Shown: piece after piece, positions 1-8,566 of the stretch | Layout: the number at the start of each line of letters is the position of its first letter | How positions within the stretch are numbered: position 1 is the stretch's first letter | Origin: Bacteroidales bacterium | GTDB taxonomy: Bacteria; Bacteroidota; Bacteroidia; Bacteroidales; UBA932 | Reading direction: 5' to 3' | Assembly (NCBI GenBank): GCA_020026275.1 | Contig: JAHHQQ010000002.1 | Location: 62,001 to 126,000 of the forward strand | Length of the DNA stretch: 64,000 nt | Translations under genes and position numbers: made by a program | Notes under the pieces: model-generated | What the model was told of the DNA's origin: nothing | The model's database searches: none | Seen by the model: the letters and a program-made list of their open reading frames with translations, nothing else

Positions 1-1209
1 GTCTCTCAGTTGTACCTGGATGGTGTTCTCGTCGATGAGGCTGATGCAGATAATTGATTTGCCGAGGCTTTCGCTGGCGCTGTCAAAGGCGCGGTTGGCG
101 TTGGACAGTTCATAATACCAGTTCTGGACATGGGTATAGCCGTCTGCTGCCATGAACATCGGCATTTCTTCGGCACTGTATGACCCTAGACTGACTGATT
201 TGGCACAGGTGTTCTTCGGTGTGGTGGAGGTGATGCTGCTCTTTCTGAAGAAATGGGCGAAATCGCCTTTGTCATTAGGAATCAGTTCACAGCCTTTCGC
301 ACCTTTGGAGAAGGATATCTGGAAACCTTGGTTGTGGGTTGGCAGGAGGGCAGGGTCGTCTTCCATTTCGGAAAACCACATTTCCAGCTCATCCTGATTG
401 TAGATTTTGACGAACTCCCAGGTTCCTTCCAGTCTGTCTGGAGTGAGTGCTCCCCAAACGGCAATCTCCTGCTCACTGTTCTGGTCTGCAGGAATAAATC
501 TTGGATTGAGTTGGGTGTTGACGCTCAGGACGACTGGCGCTTTCCCTTTGAAGTCCTTCTGGTTGCAGCTGAGACGGATCTGGCCGTGGTTGCTTCCAGC
601 AGGAACGATGATTTCCGGACTCGGGGTAATCGGAGTGTCTTTGGTGACGGCTTCGGCCTGGATCAGTCCGGCGCCTTCTCCGGTCAATCTCAGCGGTACT
701 GAAATGGCTTCAGCCGCTTTGGAATCTTTGCCGGATTTGGTTCCTTTCAGTTCTATTTCTGCGATATAGCTTTCGTGCAGATTGGCTTTCTTCATCTTGA
801 ACTGATAGATCAGCGCTTCCTCTTTGTTGAGGCTGAGAACGGCTTTGAAACGGTTGCCCGGTTTGTAGCCTTCCGGAGCGGTGAAGCTGATGGCTACCTG
901 CTTCTCGTCACTCAGGGAAATGTTCGTCACTTTGATGCTGCCGCTGGTCTCGCCCGGCTGGATCTGGACAGATTCAGCGGAAACGGAATAGTCTGTTCCT
1001 TTGACCGCTTTGCCGGAGAAGGTAAGCGGAATATTGAGTACGGCCTCCGGAGCGGTGCCGACTTGCAGTTCAATTTCAGTGGTACCATCAACATAGATCT
1101 TATAGAGATTGCTGCTGAAGTCAATGCTGATTGGATCTGGACTCTTTTCACATGAAAGAGTGAGAAGGGCAAGGACCATGATGGTCAGATAAGATAATGC
1201 GCGTCTCAT
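1..1209 (-). CDS. Surface-type lipoprotein with Calx-beta-like domain, partial (C-terminus off window)
   Basis: I translated this from the ATG at 1209; 403 codons are visible and the frame is open to the window edge, so the C-terminus is missing. The first 20 residues are a type II signal peptide ending in lipobox LTLSC (Cys20). The next ~100 residues (PGETSGSIKVTNI-type strands) resemble a Calx-beta or related beta-sandwich repeat. Further on there is a second beta-rich part starting near GTWEFVKIY that could be a carbohydrate-binding or LamG-like fold, which I cannot confirm. It is the fourth gene of the SusC/SusD operon, 27 nt after the small lipoprotein. Genes in this position usually encode surface ligand-binding proteins or enzymes that serve the transporter. 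The substrate cannot be told from sequence. Confidence 0.75.
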   Translation of the reverse strand, partial: MRRALSYLTIMVLALLTLSCEKSPDPISIDFSSNLYKIYVDGTTEIELQVGTAPEAVLNIPLTFSGKAVKGTDYSVSAESVQIQPGETSGSIKVTNISLSDEKQVAISFTAPEGYKPGNRFKAVLSLNKEEALIYQFKMKKANLHESYIAEIELKGTKSGKDSKAAEAISVPLRLTGEGAGLIQAEAVTKDTPITPSPEIIVPAGSNHGQIRLSCNQKDFKGKAPVVLSVNTQLNPRFIPADQNSEQEIAVWGALTPDRLEGTWEFVKIYNQDELEMWFSEMEDDPALLPTHNQGFQISFSKGAKGCELIPNDKGDFAHFFRKSSITSTTPKNTCAKSVSLGSYSAEEMPMFMAADGYTHVQNWYYELSNANRAFDSASESLGKSIICISLIDENTIQVQLRD

Positions 1210-1236
1210 GATTGAATGGTTTGAATGGATTGATAT

Positions 1237-1440
1237 TTATTCTTTGATGGATTCCTCGTATTCTTTCCGGATGGATTGGAGCTCCTCCCGCTCTTCTGGG
1301 CTTGGAACCTCTCCTTCGGGCAGAAGGTATTTCGTGGAAGCATCCTTCGTCTTGGGTGGAAGCTTGTCATAACTGCATGAGCAGAAAATGCCCGTGCTCA
1401 AGACAACCATCAAGATAGTGATTATTTTTTTAATGCTCAT
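1237..1440 (-). CDS. Small lipoprotein (67 aa) of the SusCD operon, unknown function
   Basis: The 67-residue product has a signal peptide and a cysteine-rich lipobox end (FCSC; Cys20 or Cys22 is the likely lipidated residue), followed by only about 45 mature residues rich in Lys, Glu and Pro. Its start overlaps the end of the SusD gene by 11 nt, which points to translational coupling and to a real gene despite its size. I do not recognise a family. The predicted mature part looks extended and then helical (EEREELQSIRKEYEESI). A role as a small surface or periplasmic accessory of the SusCD complex is inference from position only. Confidence 0.7.
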   Translation of the reverse strand: MSIKKIITILMVVLSTGIFCSCSYDKLPPKTKDASTKYLLPEGEVPSPEEREELQSIRKEYEESIKE

Positions 1441-2806
1441 AGCCTGGATTTTGTTTTATGTCAGGATTCATGTCCACGTCCCCCTTGTAGATAGGTGCGG
1501 CGTACAGATATTTCCTGGTTGTATATTTCATGCCGTCGGTGATGATCCACCATTCCGGTCTGCCATTCCGCTTGAGTTCGAACCAGCGGTCTCCTTCCAT
1601 GTACAGCTCTTTTCTCCTTTCGTCCAAAATCAGCTGGAGGAGTGGGGTGATGGGTTTGCCCTCGGCATCTTCCTTTATCTTTTCTTCATGCAGGGCAGGC
1701 AGCTGGTCCGGAGTGAGCGGCATGGCTCCTTCTATCCTGTTGTCTCTCAATTTGTTGATGAGTTGGAGAGCCTGTTCTTCCTCTCCTTTGTGATAGTGGC
1801 ATTCTGCCTGCATGAGCAGAATCTCGGACAGACGGAGCCGGGCTTCGGCCACCTTGGTGTTGAACCTCTTCTTGTCAAAGGAAATGCGGTACCGGACATC
1901 TTTTTCCGGCTCTTCTCCATACAGACGGATCAGGGAACTGCTGGCCGGTCTGGAAGAAATGTAGCCTTTGATGTAGGTGAAGTACCAGTCCAGCTCGCTG
2001 GAGTTGTTGATGTGGGATCTCAGCAGCACTTCTCCTTTCCGCTCGTTCGGGGCATTGATGACCGCCTCGTATTCGGCAAGGGGAGTCAGGCGAGTCTTGG
2101 AATGTTCCAGGATGTCCTGGCAGAGTGTCTGGCAGGCGCCCCAGTCTTCCATCCAGAAGAGCAGCCGGGCCTTGTAGCCCTTGACAATCTCTTCGGTCAG
2201 GATATAGAGCGGATCGGACGGTTCCAGTTCCAGACTCTTGTCGAACAGCTGCAAGGTATATTCTGCCGTCGTCTGGAGGTCGGCTCTGCCCGGACGGGCT
2301 TCAATGTCAAAACGGTCCACGATGGGCAGTCCCAGCTGGCTGGAGGCCTGTCCTGCTTCCCATGGTTCGCAGAAAAGGCGGATCAGATTGTAGTAGCAGA
2401 TCGCCTTGATGGAGTAGGCCGCACTCAGAGTGCTTTTGGCCGTCTTGCTTTCCCTTCCCTTCATATTTTCAATGACAATGTTGCAGTCGCGGATGACCTG
2501 CCATGTGTCACGATATTCCCATTGGCGCTGGTTGATGATTTCACCGGCATAGGAAACCAGATTGGTGCCCACCATGATGTTGGCATCCAGGTTGTCCGCG
2601 CAGCCTTCCAAGTCGGAGATGGTCTTCATGTTGCCCAGGATGAGTTCGTCGCCGCCGCCCTCCATGTCCCGGAGGTGGGTATGGATCAGTGAGGCAAATT
2701 CTTCATCGGTAGAGGGCAGGACCATTCCTTGAGGTTGGACGTCCAGATAATTGCCGCAGGAAGAAATCGCCGCAAGTGACAGTAATATGATGAGGACTTT
2801 TTTCAT
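1430..2806 (-). CDS. SusD/RagB family outer-membrane nutrient-binding lipoprotein
   Basis: The 458-residue product starts at the ATG at 2806, four nt after the SusC stop; a longer reading from a TTG at 2821 overlapping susC is less likely. The signal peptide ends in lipobox AISSC (Cys17) and is followed by CGNYLDVQPQG, typical of SusD mature N-termini. The C-terminal ILDERRKELYMEGDRWFELKR segment is the family hallmark. SusD proteins form a lid over the SusC barrel and hand over glycans, peptides or other ligands at the cell surface. The length is normal to slightly short for the family. The ligand is unknown; no glycoside hydrolase or protease lies in the visible part of the locus. Confidence 0.95.
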   Translation of the reverse strand: MKKVLIILLSLAAISSCGNYLDVQPQGMVLPSTDEEFASLIHTHLRDMEGGGDELILGNMKTISDLEGCADNLDANIMVGTNLVSYAGEIINQRQWEYRDTWQVIRDCNIVIENMKGRESKTAKSTLSAAYSIKAICYYNLIRLFCEPWEAGQASSQLGLPIVDRFDIEARPGRADLQTTAEYTLQLFDKSLELEPSDPLYILTEEIVKGYKARLLFWMEDWGACQTLCQDILEHSKTRLTPLAEYEAVINAPNERKGEVLLRSHINNSSELDWYFTYIKGYISSRPASSSLIRLYGEEPEKDVRYRISFDKKRFNTKVAEARLRLSEILLMQAECHYHKGEEEQALQLINKLRDNRIEGAMPLTPDQLPALHEEKIKEDAEGKPITPLLQLILDERRKELYMEGDRWFELKRNGRPEWWIITDGMKYTTRKYLYAAPIYKGDVDMNPDIKQNPGYEH

Positions 2807-2810
2807 GTTC

Positions 2811-5800
2811 TTAGAATTCAATTCTCAAACCTGCAGAAATGCTGCGTGTGGTCGGATAAGTCGCTCCGGCAACTTCCGGGTCCATGCCGTCGTAACGGGT
2901 GAAGGTCAGGAAGTTGTTCATGGAGAGATTGATGCTGACATCCTGCATCTTCATTTTCCGGGAAATGGATTGAGGCAGGGAATAGGTCAGGATCATGCTC
3001 TTGATCCTCAAATAGGATTTGTCTTTCAGGTAGATCGCATCAACGATGTTCCAGTCCATCGGATTGGAGGCGGCAAAGTTGTATTTGGGATCGAAACAGT
3101 CGTAGATCCGTGGATATTTCACTCCGGTCGTCCTGTCTGGGGTCCAGCGGTCGGTCCGGTCCCGGTTGACATTCAGATGATTGGAATAGAGGTCGCTGTA
3201 TTGTGACTGGACTTCTTCCTGGTTGATGCCGGAATGTCTCGCATTGAGGTAGCTGGCCGGCGATTCAATCTTGTCATAGACTTTCGCGCCGAAGGAATAG
3301 ACTCCTGAAATGCTGAATTTCAGTTGCTTATAGGACAGCGACAGGTTGATGCCTCCCGTATAGGGGGCGATGCTGGTGCCTAGATAGTAGCGGTAGTTGT
3401 CCGGACGGTTGAGGTCTGAATCCTGGGCAATGTCCGCATCCTCCCTCAGACGGAATCCGTAAAGTCCGTTCTGCGGATCGATCCCATAGCACTGTCCAGC
3501 AATGATGGCACCGATCGGATAGCCTTCGATGTACCTGTCTTTGGCGGTGATGCCGATATTGGAGCTCGGCCGGTAGCGCGTCACCTTGTTGTAGTTGTAG
3601 GCAAAATTGAGCGAAGCGTCCAGCTTCCAGTCCCTGGTCTGGACAATCTTTCCGTTGAGGGTGGTCTCCACACCGCTGTTCAGGATATCTGCAGAATTGA
3701 AATGGACATAGGTGAAACCGGTGTTGGACTGCACTTGTGAGGAACTGACCACATCAGAACTTTTTCTCAGATACACTTCCGTATTGAGTGTCAGACGGTC
3801 TTTCCACAGTCCGAAATCCAGTCCGATCTTGCCGTCTGCCGTCTTTTCCCAGCCCAGATTCGGGTTCGGAGCAGAAGGCAGGTAGCCCAGCATATAGGAC
3901 TGGTCATTGTAGTAACGGAATTCCTGGCTGTAGTATTTCATCACCAGCTGGTGGGTGGCCAGGGTGCTGATGTCTCCCGTATAGCCGAATGCGGCGCGAA
4001 GAGTCGCATGGGAAATTACAGGAACCTGTTTCATCCAAGGTTCTTCTCCAATGTGCCATGCCGCTCCTGCGCTCCAGGTCGGGTTGAACTGCTGCTTGCT
4101 GCCGAAATTGGAGCTGCCGTCGCTGCGGATGGAGGTGTTGAAGACAAAGGTGTCGCCCAGATAGTAGTCGGCGGAAGCATAGAAGGAGGCATACCGGTTC
4201 TTGGTGAAATATTGTCCGTTCAGCCTTTCGACCTGTTTGAGCCACTGGTCTGCCGGTCCGCTGATTTCCGGCAGGGAACTGGTTCCGGTAACCGGGTCAT
4301 AGTTGTACCGTTTCGTGAAGATGGTGTTGGAATTGGAGCCTCTCAGCTCGCTTCCCGCCAGTACGTTCAATGTATGTCTGCCGCCAAAGGTCTGATTGTA
4401 GGAAAAATGTCCGCGGACCACGTAGGAGTTGCGGTTGGCCCGGTTCTGTGAAATGTTGCCGTAGAGCTTGGTCTGGCTCTTGTCATCATTGCCCAGACGA
4501 TCCTTGAAGGCGGAATAGGTGTTCTTGCCAATGACTTTGTCCGTCGCATTGTTGGAGAAGGACCAGGAGGCGAGCCCGATGAATTTCAAAGGACGGGCGA
4601 GGGTCAGGTCGATCTGGGCGCGGAGCGTGTTGGACGTGTTGACGGTCTTGGTGTAGTTGTTGTCCAGTTCTCTCATGATGTTGAAACCGTCTTTCGGCAT
4701 CACCAGCTCGTTTTCACGACCGTTGAAATAGCCCAGAGAAAAATAGGTGTTGTCAGCGGCGTAGCTGCCGTCTTCACGGTAGGCCTTTTCATACGGATTG
4801 GCAAAATAGGCATAGGTGAACGGATTGACGGAACTCTCTGGATTTTTGGACTCCTGTCTGGCCGTCTCGAAGCCGAAATCAATTCTGACTGCATCGTTCG
4901 GCTTCAAATTGACATTGGCATTGAGATTGTATCTCCGGTAGTCATTGTGGATGAGCATGCCCTTGTCGTCGTTGAAACCACCGGATACATAATAGGTGTA
5001 TTTCTTGGAACCACCGCTGAGTGAAAGGTGGTGGTTGTGGGAGAATGAGTTCCGGAACAGGAGACCGTACCAGTCGGTCGTTGAGGATTTGAGTCCGGCG
5101 ATGTAGGCATCTTGGGCGGCCGGGTCGTTTTTCATGCCGGCGAACTGGCCGGCGCCACTGCGGATCTGGCCCACGATGCCCACAATCGGACAGATTGTGG
5201 CCGGGTCGGTCTGGTGTTGCTCATATCGGCTGGCGCCAAATTCTTTCCACAGCTCGTCTTCCCAGTCCAGCTTTTCGGCGGAGTTCATCAGGTTCAGGCT
5301 GCGCTGTGGCTTGAAGGACCAGGTGAAGTTGTTGTTGTAGCTGACTCTCATCCTGCCTTCATTGCCTCTTTTGGTGCTGACGACAATGACTCCGTTGGCT
5401 GCACGGGAACCGTAGATGGCCGCTGCCGCCGCATCTTTCAAGATGGTAATGTTGTCGATGTCGTTCGGGTTGATGTTGCCGATGCCGTTTACGAAAATAT
5501 TGTCAAATCCGCCGGTAGCCAGTTCCTGGTTGCTCATGGTCGGGACATCGTTCTGTACGGGCACTCCGTCAACGACCCAGAGGGGTTCGGAGGAGCCGCT
5601 CAGATTGCTGTTGCCTCGAATCCGGATCTTGGCCTGGGTGCCGGGCTGTCCGGAAACGGCCTGAATCTGTACTCCTGCCACTTCTCCTTGCATCAGCGAG
5701 CTGACGGAAGAGAGCGGTTTGGATTCGAATTTGTCGGCGTTCATTATGCCGACCGAACCGGTAATCCTTTTGACGGTGGTCTGGGCATATCCTGTGATGA

Positions 5801-6161
5801 CGGCATTTTCCAGCAGGTTCTCTTCATACTGGAGGACAATGTGCAGGTGGGTCTTCGGCCCTTTGGTCAGGTCATACTGCTCTGTCTTCATGCCCATCGA
5901 AATGATCTGCAGGGTTTTCACTCGTAATGGGATCTCCATCTCGAACCAGCCGTCCAGATTGGTGGTGGTCCCTTTTCCGTCCAATCCTTCGAACAATATG
6001 CCGGCACCGATGATTGGCTGTCCTTCCGGATCGGTGACGGTGCCATTGATTGTGATCTGTTTTTGGGGTTCTGCAGTTTGTACAAAAGATAGGGCTGTCA
6101 CCTGAGGGACAACAGATAAAAACAGCAGAGCTGTCAATATGAATTTTATGAATATAGGCAC
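2811..6161 (-). CDS. SusC/RagA family TonB-linked outer-membrane transporter
   Basis: This 1116-residue protein is the SusC partner of the SusD gene that follows 4 nt later. After a signal peptide (residues 1-24, ending VTA) comes the carboxypeptidase-regulatory-like domain (ITINGTVTDPEGQPIIGAG, about 35-115), then the plug (VITGYAQTTVKR, IRIRGNSNLSG, YGSRAANGVIVVSTKRG) and a 22-strand-type barrel ending in a terminal Phe. The start must be GTG at 6161, because an in-frame stop lies 12-15 nt upstream and no in-frame ATG is near; an AGGGG stretch precedes it. No FecR-interaction (STN) domain is visible, so regulation through an anti-sigma factor is not indicated. It imports a ligand into the periplasm using TonB energy. 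Confidence 0.95.
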   Translation of the reverse strand: MPIFIKFILTALLFLSVVPQVTALSFVQTAEPQKQITINGTVTDPEGQPIIGAGILFEGLDGKGTTTNLDGWFEMEIPLRVKTLQIISMGMKTEQYDLTKGPKTHLHIVLQYEENLLENAVITGYAQTTVKRITGSVGIMNADKFESKPLSSVSSLMQGEVAGVQIQAVSGQPGTQAKIRIRGNSNLSGSSEPLWVVDGVPVQNDVPTMSNQELATGGFDNIFVNGIGNINPNDIDNITILKDAAAAAIYGSRAANGVIVVSTKRGNEGRMRVSYNNNFTWSFKPQRSLNLMNSAEKLDWEDELWKEFGASRYEQHQTDPATICPIVGIVGQIRSGAGQFAGMKNDPAAQDAYIAGLKSSTTDWYGLLFRNSFSHNHHLSLSGGSKKYTYYVSGGFNDDKGMLIHNDYRRYNLNANVNLKPNDAVRIDFGFETARQESKNPESSVNPFTYAYFANPYEKAYREDGSYAADNTYFSLGYFNGRENELVMPKDGFNIMRELDNNYTKTVNTSNTLRAQIDLTLARPLKFIGLASWSFSNNATDKVIGKNTYSAFKDRLGNDDKSQTKLYGNISQNRANRNSYVVRGHFSYNQTFGGRHTLNVLAGSELRGSNSNTIFTKRYNYDPVTGTSSLPEISGPADQWLKQVERLNGQYFTKNRYASFYASADYYLGDTFVFNTSIRSDGSSNFGSKQQFNPTWSAGAAWHIGEEPWMKQVPVISHATLRAAFGYTGDISTLATHQLVMKYYSQEFRYYNDQSYMLGYLPSAPNPNLGWEKTADGKIGLDFGLWKDRLTLNTEVYLRKSSDVVSSSQVQSNTGFTYVHFNSADILNSGVETTLNGKIVQTRDWKLDASLNFAYNYNKVTRYRPSSNIGITAKDRYIEGYPIGAIIAGQCYGIDPQNGLYGFRLREDADIAQDSDLNRPDNYRYYLGTSIAPYTGGINLSLSYKQLKFSISGVYSFGAKVYDKIESPASYLNARHSGINQEEVQSQYSDLYSNHLNVNRDRTDRWTPDRTTGVKYPRIYDCFDPKYNFAASNPMDWNIVDAIYLKDKSYLRIKSMILTYSLPQSISRKMKMQDVSINLSMNNFLTFTRYDGMDPEVAGATYPTTRSISAGLRIEF

Positions 6162-6190
6162 TTTTCCCCTATTTTAGGCTAATATAGGCA
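6151..6190. repeat. Direct repeat of 10 bp, 30 bp apart, spanning the susC start
   Basis: AATATAGGCA occurs at 6151-6160 and again at 6181-6190, exactly 30 bp apart. On the minus strand the downstream copy contains the susC GTG start region (GTG CCT ATA), and the upstream copy reads ATG CCT ATA TTA GCC TAA, a five-codon open frame that starts with the same codons. It could be an operator for a dimeric regulator or a local duplication of the start region. Confidence 0.4.
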
Positions 6191-6268
6191 TTTCTCTTTA
6201 ATAAATATCGCGGCGTTTTATTGAAAATTGGCGCTATGGTTACTTTTGTTCAATTTGATAAGCCTGCA

Positions 6269-6300
6269 TTGGCTATTTTAGGAAAGAATGTTTAAATTTG
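6269..6300 (+). promoter_or_regulatory. Predicted promoter for the amgK-murU pair
   Basis: TTGG (6269-6272), 20 nt spacer and TAAATTTG (6293-6300) fit the Bacteroidota primary-sigma pattern TTTG-N19/20-TAnnTTTG. Transcription would begin near 6307, giving a leader of about 27 nt. A second -7-like box, TACTTTTG, sits at 6241-6248. Confidence 0.5.
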
Positions 6301-6333
6301 AAAAATAGACAAGAATGAAAATACAAAGCAGTC

Positions 6334-7755
6334 ATGGATACACTCAAGCAACTTTTTGAAGACTATACTGGCCGTCAGGCTACTGAAATATTCGAACTTA
6401 ATTCTTCTGGAAGCAACCGCCGTTATTTCAGGATGAGAAATTCTGCCAAGATGACCTTGGTCGGTGTCATTGGAACCAATAAAGACGAGAATCACGCATT
6501 CATTGAAATTAGCAGACATTTTGTGGAGAAGGGTATCAGGGTTCCGAAAGTATTGGCCGTATCAGAAGACGGGATGACCTATCTTCAGGAGGATTTGGGC
6601 GATGGCCAATTGTATTTGAAGTTGACGGACGGACGTGAGAGTGGAGAATATTCCGATTATGAACGTTCTCTTCTGTGTCGGACGATTGAGAAATTGCCTC
6701 AAATTCAGTTCAAGGGTGGTGAGGACCTCGATTTCAATGTCTGTTTCCCGGAGCCTGAGTTCAACGAACGGATGGTGATGTTTGATCTCAATTATTTCAA
6801 ATATTGTTTTCTCAAGGCGACCGGACTGGATTTCAATGAAGTGAAGCTCCAGATTGATTTCGAGAAACTTCGGGACGACTTGATGAAGAATGTCGGCAAG
6901 ACATTCATGTATCGTGATTTCCAAGCTAGAAATGTGATGATCAAGGACGGGGAACCGTATTTCATCGATTTCCAGGGAGGACGTCGTGGCCCGATTTATT
7001 ATGATGTCGCTTCTTTCATCTGGCAGGCACGTGCCCGTTATCCGGAAGACTTGAAAAAAGAGATGCTGGAATGTTATCTGAGAGCATTGAGAAGTTACCA
7101 GCCGGATTTGGATGAAGCGGAATTCTATTCTCATCTGCGGATTTTTGTCCTTTTCCGTACACTTCAAGTGCTAGGTGCCTACGGCTTCAGAGGCTATTTT
7201 GAAAAGAAGCCTCATTTCCTTCAGAGTGTACCTTATGCTATCGACAATCTGCGACGTTTGTTGAAGACTCCTTTTGAGGAATATCCATATTTGAATGAGG
7301 TGCTGCAGACCTTGACTACAATGCATCAGTTCTATGAGATTGCCATGGACAAGCGTCTGGAGGTGAAGATCTACTCTTTCGCTTACAAGAAGGGCATTCC
7401 TGCCGACACTTCCGGCAACGGTGGCGGATATGTGTTCGACTGCCGTTCCATCAACAATCCGGGCAAATATGAATTTTACCGCCAGTTCAACGGTATGGAC
7501 CAGGAAGTCATCAAGTTCCTGGAAGATGATGGGGAAGTCAATGTGTTCCTGGACAGTGTCTATGCGCTGGTTGATGCCCATGTGAAGCGGTTCATGGAAC
7601 GGAAGTTCACTCATCTCCAGGTTTGCTTCGGTTGTACCGGCGGCCAGCACCGTTCGGTCTATTGCGCTGAACATCTGGCTGAACATCTGTTGAAGAAGTT
7701 TGACATTAAGCTGAGCGTTATCCACAGGGAATTGGATATAGAAAAGATGATGTAG
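6334..7755 (+). CDS. AmgK-like amino-sugar kinase fused to a RapZ C-terminal domain
   Basis: This 473-residue two-domain protein begins with an APH/choline-kinase fold (about 1-330). The catalytic loop YRDFQARN carries Asp195 and Asn200, and the metal-binding Asp212 lies in IDFQGG. Residues about 342-473 match the C-terminal domain of RapZ, including VFDCRSINNPG and GCTGGQHRS (433-441). AmgK phosphorylates MurNAc and GlcNAc at C1 for peptidoglycan recycling, and the next gene is the MurU-like uridylyltransferase that would use the product, which supports this substrate. In enterobacteria the RapZ C-terminal domain binds RNA and glucosamine-6-phosphate; its role when fused to a kinase is inference. 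No RapZ NTPase domain is present. Kinase assignment is good, exact substrate moderate. Confidence 0.8.
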   Translation: MDTLKQLFEDYTGRQATEIFELNSSGSNRRYFRMRNSAKMTLVGVIGTNKDENHAFIEISRHFVEKGIRVPKVLAVSEDGMTYLQEDLGDGQLYLKLTDGRESGEYSDYERSLLCRTIEKLPQIQFKGGEDLDFNVCFPEPEFNERMVMFDLNYFKYCFLKATGLDFNEVKLQIDFEKLRDDLMKNVGKTFMYRDFQARNVMIKDGEPYFIDFQGGRRGPIYYDVASFIWQARARYPEDLKKEMLECYLRALRSYQPDLDEAEFYSHLRIFVLFRTLQVLGAYGFRGYFEKKPHFLQSVPYAIDNLRRLLKTPFEEYPYLNEVLQTLTTMHQFYEIAMDKRLEVKIYSFAYKKGIPADTSGNGGGYVFDCRSINNPGKYEFYRQFNGMDQEVIKFLEDDGEVNVFLDSVYALVDAHVKRFMERKFTHLQVCFGCTGGQHRSVYCAEHLAEHLLKKFDIKLSVIHRELDIEKMM

Positions 7756-7766
7756 GGAGGACGCGC

Positions 7767-8507
7767 ATGAAGGCTATGATTTTTGCGGCGGGGCTGGGAA
7801 CCCGTCTCCGTCCGATTACCAATACCATCCCGAAAGCGATGCTGCCAGTCTGTGGAGAACCGCTGATTGCCCATGTCATCCGAAACTTGAAGAAGTACGG
7901 CTATGACGATTTCGTCGTGAATGTCCATCATTTCCCGGACCAGATCATCCAATATTTGAGGGAGCAGGACAATTTCGGAGTCCGCATCCGGATTTCGGAC
8001 GAGAGGGATCTGCTACGGGATACGGGAGGTGGACTGGCCTATGCCGAGCCTTTGCTGAAAGATGCGGAGAACGGTCATTTCCTGATCCACAATGTGGACA
8101 TCCTGTCCGATCTGGATTTCGGTTGGCTGCAGACCGCCGTCCCATCCGATGCGATGGCGACGGTCATCGTGAGCCCTCGCAAGACCAGCCGGTATTTCCT
8201 GTTCAATGATGAAATGCGTCTGGTGGGCTGGACCAATCTTTCGACCGGAGAGGTGCGGAGTCCGTATGCATACCTGGATGTGGAGGCCTGCCACAAATAT
8301 GCCTTTGCCGGTATGCACGTGGATTCGGTCCGCATCTTTGACCTCTTCCATCAGAAGCAGATGCCCCAGAAATTCCCGATTGTGGATTTCTATCTGTCCA
8401 TCTGCAAAGATTATCCTGTCTATGGCGTGGTCCCTCCGGAGCTGACATTGATCGATGTCGGCAAGCTGGAGACCATTTCCGTCGCTGAAGAATTCCTGAA
8501 GAAATAA
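7767..8507 (+). CDS. murU: MurU-like sugar-1-phosphate nucleotidyltransferase
   Basis: The 246-residue product is a compact NTP-transferase with the N-terminal signature AAGLGTRLRPITNTIPKAML (residues 6-25) and the DTGGGL and HNVDILSDLDF elements that bind the nucleotide and metal. MurU converts MurNAc-1-phosphate and UTP to UDP-MurNAc, bypassing de novo synthesis. The length fits MurU rather than the larger glucose-1-phosphate transferases with a C-terminal beta-helix. It lies 11 nt after the kinase, with a strong GGGAGGA ribosome-binding site in the gap. Pairing with an AmgK-like kinase is the main support for the function. Other NDP-sugar synthases of this fold cannot be excluded. Confidence 0.75.
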   Translation: MKAMIFAAGLGTRLRPITNTIPKAMLPVCGEPLIAHVIRNLKKYGYDDFVVNVHHFPDQIIQYLREQDNFGVRIRISDERDLLRDTGGGLAYAEPLLKDAENGHFLIHNVDILSDLDFGWLQTAVPSDAMATVIVSPRKTSRYFLFNDEMRLVGWTNLSTGEVRSPYAYLDVEACHKYAFAGMHVDSVRIFDLFHQKQMPQKFPIVDFYLSICKDYPVYGVVPPELTLIDVGKLETISVAEEFLKK

Positions 8508-8512
8508 AAAAT

Positions 8513-8549
8513 GAGGGAGTTCACAGTGAACTGAACCCCCTCTTCTTTG
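8513..8549 (-). terminator. Terminator between convergent murU and CPBP genes
   Basis: AGTTCAC/GTGAACT (7 bp, 1-nt loop) is flanked by GAGGG/CCCTC. On the minus strand it is followed by a T-rich run (complement of 8502-8511) and on the plus strand by TTCTTTG, so it may serve both operons. Confidence 0.6.
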
Positions 8550-8566
8550 TATGTATTCAGACCTTA

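Noticed and set aside
1388..2692. 434-codon open frame on the plus strand opposite the SusD gene
   Set aside because: It is the antisense shadow of a clear SusD gene, with no recognisable domain, and is explained by the codon use of the real gene. The same holds for long antisense frames over menC, gyrA, susC and murQ.
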